DNA from: CAZRNB01 sp964601355
GTDB taxonomy: Bacteria > Planctomycetota > Phycisphaerae > Sedimentisphaerales > Anaerobacaceae
DNA: 6,754 bases
Direction of reading: 5' to 3'
Assembly (NCBI GenBank): GCA_964601355.1
Contig: CAZRNB010000144.1
Span: 1 to 6,754 of the forward strand
Part shown: piece by piece, positions 1 to 5,538 of the stretch
How the letters are laid out: every line of letters starts with the position of its first letter
How positions within the stretch are numbered: position 1 is the stretch's first letter
Notes under the pieces: generated by a model
What the model was told of the DNA's origin: nothing
The model's input: only the letters and a program-made list of their open reading frames with translations
The model's database searches: none
Position numbers and translations under genes: made by a program

Positions 1-207
1 ATGAATGTGAAAAAGAGCGACTTGGCCTCGATACTCGAAATTCTGCCTGCTGAGAAAAGCCCGACCATTTCCAGTTTAGCCGATTCCGATTATGTTGCTA
101 TAGAGGTGATTATTGATGAGAAGATCGAGCGTTCTCTTGTCCCAGCCTTAAAGCGTGCCCGTGCCTCCGGCATAATTACCTACCCCCTCAATAAAGTCAT
201 CCATTAG
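1..207 (+). CDS. hisG: ATP phosphoribosyltransferase, C-terminal part (5' end outside window)
   Basis: HisG condenses ATP with PRPP in the cytoplasm, the first committed step of histidine biosynthesis. Only the last 68 residues are visible. They match the HisG C-terminal regulatory (ACT-like) domain of the long-form enzyme: an 'MNVKKSDLASILEILP' helix, the 'KSPTISSLADSDYVAIEVI' strand region around residues 19-37, and the closing 'ASGIITYPLNKVIH', which corresponds to the family's usual GAxGIlvxPIxKvI end. The ATG at position 1 is probably an internal methionine, because the catalytic domains and the PRPP-binding loop must lie upstream. The C-terminal domain is the site of histidine feedback inhibition in long-form HisG. 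The ORF ends at a TAG, followed by a candidate terminator. Recognition is from the family pattern; I see no damage in the visible part. Confidence 0.86.
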   Translation: MNVKKSDLASILEILPAEKSPTISSLADSDYVAIEVIIDEKIERSLVPALKRARASGIITYPLNKVIH

Positions 208-261
208 ATTAGAAGATAAACATGGTATGGATTCCTTTCTTTTGTGAGAAAATTTTTGAGC

Positions 262-288
262 AGAGACTGTTGACCGTCTCTCAGTTTT
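262..288 (+). terminator. Candidate intrinsic terminator after hisG
   Basis: AGAGAC at 262-267 pairs with GTCTCT at 276-281 around an 8-base loop, and a TTTT run follows at 285-288 after three spacer bases. The stem is only 6 bp and the U-tract is short and offset, so this is a modest candidate. It sits in the right place, between the hisG stop and the helicase start, and would separate the two transcripts. Confidence 0.4.
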
Positions 289-334
289 ATCAGCCTGAAA
301 TAATTGTTTCTGAGTAAGGCGTATCGGTGCTGCG

Positions 335-2668
335 GTGCGAGAGATCAACAAAATACTGAAACTATTTCCCTCGATGGTTAACGCCATCAAAGCAGAGATT
401 GACAAACTCAAAAAAACTAAGCACGAGATTGTCCTTTTCGACGGACTTTTAATTAAGCAAGTCGACAATTGGTTCATATACCGTTTTGAGATACCTGAAG
501 GCACTTACCTGCGAGTGGTTGAGGATGTCGAAATTTATATCGCAGGAGAAGATGATAGAGTGAAGGGAGATTTGGTTAGTGTCGAGAATCAATTTGCGAA
601 TATAAGACTATCCGAGGACAAAGGCAAAAAGGTTGCCCGTCTGACTATAGTCTGGCATTCGGATGCCATCTTACGAAAGATGTTAGAACGCTTAACTTCT
701 ATATCAAGTGATCCAGCAAAGTTTTCGATTGCCACTTCTGATCAGCTTTTCTATCCAGTCATAACCTCCAATATCATGGGGTGGAAAGAAGGTCTCATTC
801 TACCCCAAAAAACCTATATTGCAGACCCACCGAAAGACTTGGTCGTCAACCAAGAGCAGAGAGAGTCTCTAAAGAAAGCGCTTCAAAATAAGGTTACTTT
901 CATTTGGGGACCGCCTGGTACCGGCAAAACCCAAACCCTAGGAATGGTCGCTTATAATTTGATAAAAGGAGAAAGGAAAGTCTTATTAGCATCCAACACA
1001 AATAGAGCGGTTGACAATGCTATCCTTAGTGTTATAGACCGATATAAGGACCACGGGGGCAATTTCGTTCAGGAGCTAACGAGGTATGGACAGATTGCCT
1101 TGTTTAACAACGAAGAGCTTCAACAAGTATCTTTCGAAAAACAAACCGAATTTCTCCGACAAGAGAAGCTGAAAAAGGTTCGAAAGAAATTGGAGTTGCT
1201 AAAGCGCTATAAGGAAGTCAAACGTGCCTTTGCGGTTTTTGATGAGCAAGTAAGGAAGGTTAACGAACTTGACCGCGCTGTCACACAAAAAAGTTCTAAC
1301 CTCAATACCGTACTTCTCCAACTCAAAACGCTGCGCAGCCAAATTGATGATTTCGACAAAGCTGGTATCATCGAACTTCTTAAGCGTAAGTTTACTGGTA
1401 TAACAAAGGAAAGCCTGCAAAGCAAGTTCGTCAAACTCCAAGAGCAGGGGAGGGAGCTTAAGATATCAATTGACAGCATACAACAAGATAGAGAATCGGT
1501 TGAGAAAGGTTCCGCAGGTCTTGTAGAACTCCGCCAAGAATTTCAAGAACTCAAGACTTATGTAGACAGATTCGGTGGCGAAGCATCCCTGTCTGAGGAG
1601 ATCGAGAAGGAACTTCAGATAGATGAAGGAGCTTTACTTCGTGACAAAAAGCTTACTGCTGCCACGCTCGCAAAAATTGTTATGAACGACGTTTTTTGGC
1701 ATCTACGCTATGATGTTTTACTAATAGACGAAGCGAGTATGGTGTGTCTACCTTATCTTGCAGCATTGTCGGCCCTTTCAACTGAAAAGGTTATCATCAT
1801 AGGTGACCCACAACAATTGCCCCCCATTTCTCTATGTGAAGACACGGAGTGTAAGCGCTGGCTACAACGTGACATATACATGTTCGCGGGGTGTTGTTCA
1901 TGCACCGAAGAATTATTTCAATGGAACGAGAAAAATCCGGATTTTACTGTTTTTTTGAAAACACAATATCGAATGGCATCTGACATGTGTTCGGTTATCA
2001 GCAGTTTCTTCTATAACGGTAAACTGTCAAATGGCTTGGATCCAGATAAAAGTAATGGGCAAATAGTCTTTATCGATAGCTCCCCGCTCCATGCTGTAAC
2101 AAAAAAGCTGGAGGGGAAAAAGTTCAAACCTTACAACGTAATTCATACAGAGAAAATCATCGATCTTATTAAAACTGCTGTTTCCGTTAACCATTACGGA
2201 ACTTGCGATATAGGTATCATTGTCCCCTTTAATGGTTCAGTGCAATACGTGCGGGAACAGCTACGTTTGCAAAATCTAAAGAGCGTAGAAGTTGGCACAG
2301 TACACACCTTTCAAGGAAGAGAAAAGGATGTAATAATTTTTGATACAGTTATGGCTGGTGTGGATTTTACGGTCCGCCCATTCGATGAAACAAAAACTAG
2401 CGAGGATGAAGTCCGACGGCTGCTGAACGTTGCATTATCACGTGCCAAGAAAGACATATTTAATATTGCTAATATGGATCATTTTCGGAATTTTTACAGA
2501 GGCCGGTTCATATATCGTCTTTTGCAGGAATTGAATAATCGTTCTACAAACTTAGAGCTCAATATAGGAACCGCGACTTTTGATGAGATGACTGAAGATG
2601 AAAAAATTCGGTTGCTTGGCCTCGATGATGTCTCAAACTCTAACGCAAGCAATAAAAACAACACTTAA
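335..2668 (+). CDS. UPF1/DNA2/NAM7-like superfamily 1 helicase
   Basis: Predicted ATP-dependent helicase of 777 residues, probably cytoplasmic, acting on DNA or RNA (the sequence does not say which). SF1 motifs appear in order: Q-type 'VNQEQ' 171-175, Walker A GPPGTGKT 192-199, Ia 'ASNTNRAVDNA' 219-229, a 'TAATLAKIV' strand 441-449, Walker B DEAS 465-468, III GDPQQLPP 490-497, IV 'TQYRM' 543-547, V 'VGTVHTFQGREKDV' 653-666, and VI 'LLNVALSRAKKD' 696-707. DEAS, QYRM and the motif V/VI wording are typical of AAA_11/AAA_12 (UPF1-like) proteins. Residues about 265-410 are Lys/Glu/Leu-rich and look like a coiled-coil insertion. Residues 1-165 are an accessory domain I cannot name. The GTG start follows the nearest in-frame stop (TGA at 311); ATG at 374 (Met14) is an alternative, and neither has a strong ribosome site (TAAGG at 315-319 is 15 bases away). 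No nuclease or methylase partner is visible. It could be a repair, RNA-processing or defence helicase; the role is not decided. Confidence 0.9.
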   Translation: MREINKILKLFPSMVNAIKAEIDKLKKTKHEIVLFDGLLIKQVDNWFIYRFEIPEGTYLRVVEDVEIYIAGEDDRVKGDLVSVENQFANIRLSEDKGKKVARLTIVWHSDAILRKMLERLTSISSDPAKFSIATSDQLFYPVITSNIMGWKEGLILPQKTYIADPPKDLVVNQEQRESLKKALQNKVTFIWGPPGTGKTQTLGMVAYNLIKGERKVLLASNTNRAVDNAILSVIDRYKDHGGNFVQELTRYGQIALFNNEELQQVSFEKQTEFLRQEKLKKVRKKLELLKRYKEVKRAFAVFDEQVRKVNELDRAVTQKSSNLNTVLLQLKTLRSQIDDFDKAGIIELLKRKFTGITKESLQSKFVKLQEQGRELKISIDSIQQDRESVEKGSAGLVELRQEFQELKTYVDRFGGEASLSEEIEKELQIDEGALLRDKKLTAATLAKIVMNDVFWHLRYDVLLIDEASMVCLPYLAALSALSTEKVIIIGDPQQLPPISLCEDTECKRWLQRDIYMFAGCCSCTEELFQWNEKNPDFTVFLKTQYRMASDMCSVISSFFYNGKLSNGLDPDKSNGQIVFIDSSPLHAVTKKLEGKKFKPYNVIHTEKIIDLIKTAVSVNHYGTCDIGIIVPFNGSVQYVREQLRLQNLKSVEVGTVHTFQGREKDVIIFDTVMAGVDFTVRPFDETKTSEDEVRRLLNVALSRAKKDIFNIANMDHFRNFYRGRFIYRLLQELNNRSTNLELNIGTATFDEMTEDEKIRLLGLDDVSNSNASNKNNT

Positions 2669-2750
2669 CAAATTCGCAGGTGACGAACGTTGACAATCCA
2701 ACGAGTACAACACACAACGACTATGATTTAGCAAGGCTCTGGTTGTCAAA

Positions 2751-3308
2751 TTATTTTGCCCTTGAGATGTATGAGCCGTCGTCGGTGCTGATGCGTACAA
2801 CCTCGCCGACGTTGATAAAAGGCGGCACGCGAATCTTAAGGCCGGTCTCTAAAACAGCTTCTTTGAGCTGGTTTGTCGCGGTGGTACCTTTGGGCACCGG
2901 CGTAGTCTCAGTAACAGTAAGCTCAACCACCTTGGACAGTTCAATAGCTACAATGGTTTCCTGATGCACAAAGACTGTTAAAGGAGTGTTAGGCTTAAAG
3001 AATTTGATAGATTCGCCAATCAAATCATTGCTGACTGTGATCTGGTCGTAGGTCTGACTATCCATAAGAATGTGGCCGGAGCCATCGGAGTAAAGATATT
3101 CCATGTCCCGGCGGTCAAGAAAAGCCTGTTCGAGATCCTCGGTGGAGCGCAAACGTTTTTCGATTATGACTCCGTCAGAAAGACGTCTTAGCTTGGCTTG
3201 TACAAATGCCCGCAGATTCCCAGGCGTAACATGCTTGGCCTCAAAGCATACAAACAACTGGCCATCTAAGGTTATAGCCATACCCGGCCTTAAATCGCTG
3301 GCTTTCAC
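2751..3308 (-). CDS. efp: Elongation factor P with a non-canonical tip loop
   Basis: EF-P binds the ribosome between the P and E sites and stimulates peptide bond formation at polyproline stretches. The 185-residue length is normal. Domain I (about 1-62) has the KOW-like 'LRPGMAITLDGQLF' start. Domain II (about 66-127) carries 'YLYSDGSGHILMDSQTYDQ', and domain III (about 130-185) carries 'LKEAVLETGLKIRVPPFINVGE' and the end 'GSYISRAK', close to the family signature. The tip loop reads PGNLRAF (29-35), where most EF-Ps have PGKGxAF. The lysine that is beta-lysylated in E. coli (K34) is therefore replaced by Asn31, with Arg33 two residues on. The start is GTG at 3308; the overlapping ATG at 3310 runs straight into TGA, and the nearest in-frame upstream codon possibilities end at TAA. 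A strong AGGAG lies 6 bases upstream. The gene converges with the helicase (82-bp gap, no clear terminator). Confidence 0.93.
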   Translation of the reverse strand: MKASDLRPGMAITLDGQLFVCFEAKHVTPGNLRAFVQAKLRRLSDGVIIEKRLRSTEDLEQAFLDRRDMEYLYSDGSGHILMDSQTYDQITVSNDLIGESIKFFKPNTPLTVFVHQETIVAIELSKVVELTVTETTPVPKGTTATNQLKEAVLETGLKIRVPPFINVGEVVRISTDDGSYISRAK

Positions 3309-3314
3309 ATTGAG

Positions 3315-3319
3315 CTCCT
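3315..3319 (-). promoter_or_regulatory. efp ribosome binding site
   Basis: On the minus strand AGGAG is followed by six bases (CTCAAT) and then GTG at 3308. This fixes the GTG as the start. The ATG overlapping it (3310-3308) is followed immediately by TGA and cannot encode a protein. The ATG-TGA/GTG overlap could slightly affect initiation efficiency, which is speculative. Confidence 0.75.
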
Positions 3320-3327
3320 GTTAAACA

Positions 3328-3359
3328 TTGTTCATAGTTCATCGATGAACAATGAACAA
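3328..3359. repeat. 32-bp near-perfect palindrome in the efp leader
   Basis: The two 16-base halves pair at 15 of 16 positions around the centre CG at 3343/3344, with one A/A mismatch (3336/3351). Each arm is itself two copies of a GTTCAT-type hexamer (TTGTTCAT then AGTTCAT). It lies 20 bases upstream of the efp start codon and downstream of the candidate promoter, so in RNA it would form a hairpin in the efp leader. No T-run follows on either strand, so it is not an obvious terminator. It could be an operator for a dimeric protein, an RNA hairpin, or a small genomic repeat. Confidence 0.7.
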
Positions 3360-3389
3360 ATTACTATCGACAAATTTGCAGCGTAAAGT

Positions 3390-3417
3390 AGCATATCTCT
3401 TTTTTGCACTAAGTCAA
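3390..3417 (-). promoter_or_regulatory. Candidate sigma70-type promoter for efp
   Basis: On the minus strand TTGACT (complement of 3412-3417, 5 of 6 to consensus) is separated by 16 bp from TATGCT (complement of 3390-3395, 4 of 6). Transcription would start near 3383 and give a leader of about 75 bases that contains the 32-bp palindrome. The spacing is one base short of optimum. The prediction rests on pattern only. Confidence 0.45.
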
Positions 3418-3431
3418 GCGGCAATTTCTCC

Positions 3432-3524
3432 AAAGTGACTAAAGTGATCTAAAATGAGCTAAAGTGACTAAAGTGAAAAGTTATAACTTTAGGCACTTTT
3501 GGCACTCTAAACTTTAGGCACTTT
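3432..3524. repeat. AAAGTGACT tandem array with inverted copies (stem-loop forming)
   Basis: Five imperfect 7- to 10-base units run from 3432 to 3476: AAAGTGACT, AAAGTGATCT, AAAATGAGCT, AAAGTGACT, AAAGTGA. AAAGTGACTAAAGTGA occurs exactly twice (3432-3447 and 3461-3476). On the other side, ACTTTAGGCACTTT occurs exactly twice (3486-3499 and 3511-3524); its reverse complement is AAAGTGCCTAAAGT, one base different from the forward unit. The two sets can pair as nested stems, inner 3461-3474 with 3486-3499 and outer 3432-3445 with 3511-3524. A perfect 14-bp palindrome, AAAGTTATAACTTT, sits at the turn (3477-3490). It lies downstream of the duplicated exported protein gene and upstream of the efp promoter. 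Confidence 0.8.
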
Positions 3525-3526
3525 CA

Positions 3527-3558
3527 AATTAACCATTTAACCAATTAACCAATTAACT
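3527..3558. repeat. Four-copy AATTAACC octamer tandem repeat
   Basis: Four head-to-tail octamers: AATTAACC (3527-3534), ATTTAACC (3535-3542), AATTAACC (3543-3550) and AATTAACT (3551-3558). The last copy overlaps the first two bases of the TAG stop (3557-3559) of the gene to the right. On the minus strand the unit reads GGTTAATT. It starts two bases after the AAAGTG array and may belong to the same repeat-rich patch. No function is evident. Confidence 0.7.
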
Positions 3559-5503
3559 AATCACCAGTTTGGACTGGATTAAGATACTTGAATTGGAAAG
3601 AGAATCCTTCGGGTGAGCTGACGCCATAATAGGCAGATAAACCGAAATACTTGCGCACGGCATTAAACTCAGGTAAAAGACTAACATCAAATAAATCATC
3701 AACTGATGAAAACAGTAAATATGTGAAGAGCGATTTCGAGCCGATAGAAAAACTCAGTTCAATGTTCGGGTCCTCGTCCTGACCTTTGTTGGTGCTTTTA
3801 GGACGCTCTTTTAGTATTTGCCAAAAGACCTCACTCAAAGTGGTATTATCTTGAAAGCCCGCCAGTCCTACAACAGAAGGAACATTTGATTTAGCGGCAG
3901 TGAACCACTTAGCCGAAACTGCAGACATGGTACCGGTGCTGCTAATTGTGCGGATAATATGCTCTACATCTGATTCGCTCCCAAATATCAGGTGAGTGTC
4001 GGTAAAAGTAAAAGCCAGCATGGACGGTTTCTGAGCAGTTGATATGTCAGATGCTTGCCCCATTGGAAGTCCCCGCCCGCGTAATGATAGCTGCTCCTCG
4101 CTACCTGTTTCCGACGGGGTTTGCAGGGGTATCTTTTTGTCTGGGCGATAGGCCGGCACCAAAACAGACAGGTCAGCTAAATATATTGTGTGGCCTAAAA
4201 GTTCACGTCTGGCTTCCGGGTTGCCCGGAATTACCAGTTTGTCGTATAGAAGCGATAGGGTTTTTTCCAGAGCGCCGCGGTTATCTATCGCCGCTGCAAC
4301 AAGTGTCTCCACCGAAGGTAAGGGATTGGAAGTCTGCTTATCGATGCTCCTAACAATTACAATCTGTGAGCCTAAGTAAGCGATTATATCGGATTTGAGC
4401 TTCAATCCTGGTTCACCCTGCGGACTTGCCGGCAAAAGCGGTATTTGAGTGATGGCAGCATATTGAGGAGAAAAGCTTAGGAGGATATTGTAAAGCTCGT
4501 CATAAGCTTTTTTGATATTTAAATTTATCAACGTCACTGAATAGGCTGACGCCGGTATGAACTGCGGAGTCTTAAATGCTGTAGATTCTATATCTAACAA
4601 TTTAAAAATACCTTTTTTGGGACCGTTAATTTTCAGAAGTATCTTGCTGATAGATGAGCCGCCGGAACCTCTGGCAAAACCAATCGCTGTGCCGAATGAT
4701 GTGACGTTATCAAGACCGAGATTGGTCATCATTGTTTTGGTATTGCCGGAAGCATCCTTGGAAAGGAATATTTTGACTATTTGTTTTATATTGACATAAA
4801 AATCAATATCGTGATATGGTCCAATAGATTTCATTGTGGCGGTATAATCGGCATCATCAGAAAGAGCCGGACTGGCGGCACCTTGAATATGAGCGATGAC
4901 GAATTTCAGAACATCTTGATTTGTACTGCCAATAAGACGGTCATCAATAAAGCAATAGTGCAGAGTGTTGGAGGATTTTGGTATTATCGTTGTGATATTA
5001 ACGCCGCGAAAGTCTTCGGTTTTTCGGTGGGCGCCGTCCTCGATGACTTTTTCGACCATCTTATCTACAGCTTCTTTAATTTTTTTTGTGTTTTCTCCCC
5101 ACTGACTTATGAATAAAAGCGATATCTGGTTGGCATCTTCTGTCTCTGCCGCTGGAAGATTGCGTACCAAAGCGACAGCTACTCTGCCTTGAGGCAGTAA
5201 GTCCGTGTCAACAATTGTTCTGATAAGGTCGTTCTCTATATTTCGGATTTTTTCCCGTCGTTTTGTTTTGAAATCTTCGACAACAGCCGCCATCGCAGGG
5301 TCTTTGTACAGCTTGTAAAGATTGGTTTTTTCAAACTGCAGTTTTAGCTGACTGAAATTATCGGTATCTGCCAGAAGTATGGTCTCAGGCGGGACCAGCT
5401 TAGCTGTCTTAGGCAGAACTAAGGCTTGTGTGCTGCCGACAAAGAGCGTGCATATAAAGGATGCCAGAACGGCACCATAGATTTTTTTGATTGTTTGTCT
5501 CAT
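3557..5503 (-). CDS. Large exported protein with two divergent copies of one module, function unknown
   Basis: I do not recognise a named family; a DUF3352-like relationship is possible but unproven. The start is ATG at 5503: GAAAGG lies 7 bases upstream and a signal peptide follows at once (basic MRQTIKK, hydrophobic stretch, likely cleavage after GSTQA). A start at 5527 would add 8 residues and has no ribosome site. The mature protein (648 residues with the signal) seems to contain a duplicated module. Counting from the 5527 Met, 'VPPETILLADTDNFSQLK' (45-62) resembles 'IPASAYSVTLINLNIKKAY' (324-342), 'QISLLFISQWGENTKKIKEAVDKMVEKV' (134-161) resembles 'VETLVAAAIDNRGALEKTLSLLYDKLV' (406-432), and 'LHYCFIDDRLIGSTNQDVLKFVIAHI' (189-214) resembles 'MLAFTFTDTHLIFGSESDVEHIIRTI' (503-528). 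No transmembrane helix follows the signal, so it is probably periplasmic or secreted. It sits 35 bp after the protease stop, probably in one transcript. Confidence 0.8.
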   Translation of the reverse strand: MRQTIKKIYGAVLASFICTLFVGSTQALVLPKTAKLVPPETILLADTDNFSQLKLQFEKTNLYKLYKDPAMAAVVEDFKTKRREKIRNIENDLIRTIVDTDLLPQGRVAVALVRNLPAAETEDANQISLLFISQWGENTKKIKEAVDKMVEKVIEDGAHRKTEDFRGVNITTIIPKSSNTLHYCFIDDRLIGSTNQDVLKFVIAHIQGAASPALSDDADYTATMKSIGPYHDIDFYVNIKQIVKIFLSKDASGNTKTMMTNLGLDNVTSFGTAIGFARGSGGSSISKILLKINGPKKGIFKLLDIESTAFKTPQFIPASAYSVTLINLNIKKAYDELYNILLSFSPQYAAITQIPLLPASPQGEPGLKLKSDIIAYLGSQIVIVRSIDKQTSNPLPSVETLVAAAIDNRGALEKTLSLLYDKLVIPGNPEARRELLGHTIYLADLSVLVPAYRPDKKIPLQTPSETGSEEQLSLRGRGLPMGQASDISTAQKPSMLAFTFTDTHLIFGSESDVEHIIRTISSTGTMSAVSAKWFTAAKSNVPSVVGLAGFQDNTTLSEVFWQILKERPKSTNKGQDEDPNIELSFSIGSKSLFTYLLFSSVDDLFDVSLLPEFNAVRKYFGLSAYYGVSSPEGFSFQFKYLNPVQTGD

Positions 5504-5510
5504 TCCCGTG

Positions 5511-5516
5511 CCTTTC
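5511..5516 (-). promoter_or_regulatory. Ribosome binding site that decides the start of the duplicated exported protein
   Basis: Minus-strand GAAAGG is followed by seven bases (CACGGGA) and the ATG at 5503. The upstream in-frame ATG at 5527 has only an AT-rich stretch before it, with no Shine-Dalgarno match. The site also lies between the protease stop and this gene, as expected for the second gene of an operon. Confidence 0.6.
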
Positions 5517-5538
5517 GCTGAGAGCATTCGTATAATCG

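Noticed and set aside
270..304. TTGACC with AATAAT as a helicase promoter
   Set aside because: The spacing is about 23 bases, too long for a sigma70 promoter, and TTGACC lies inside the loop of the candidate terminator.
148..504. 118-residue open frame on the minus strand across the hisG end and helicase start
   Set aside because: It overlaps two well-supported genes on the other strand, has no ribosome site that I can see and no recognisable domain.
1199..1479. Two minus-strand open frames inside the helicase
   Set aside because: They are antisense to the helicase coding region, overlap each other in different frames, and have low-complexity Ser/Leu-rich translations typical of shadow frames.
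2690..2749. TTGACAA (2690-2696) and TTGTCAA (2743-2749) as a bidirectional terminator between helicase and efp
   Set aside because: The 7-bp arms are 46 bases apart and AT-rich with no T-run at the right place; this is likely chance.
2680..2964. 94-residue plus-strand frame downstream of the helicase
   Set aside because: Most of it is antisense to efp and its Ser/Thr/Val-rich translation looks like a reverse-strand shadow.
3432..3558. CRISPR-like array
   Set aside because: Repeats are only 7-16 bases, directly abutting without unique spacers of regular size, and there are no cas genes.
4039..5116. Several plus-strand frames opposite the duplicated exported protein
   Set aside because: All are antisense to a long frame with a signal peptide and internal homology; none shows a recognisable domain or ribosome site.
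5525..5527. ATG at 5527 as the start of the duplicated exported protein
   Set aside because: No ribosome site precedes it and it would put eight residues in front of a normal signal peptide; ATG at 5503 has GAAAGG at good spacing.
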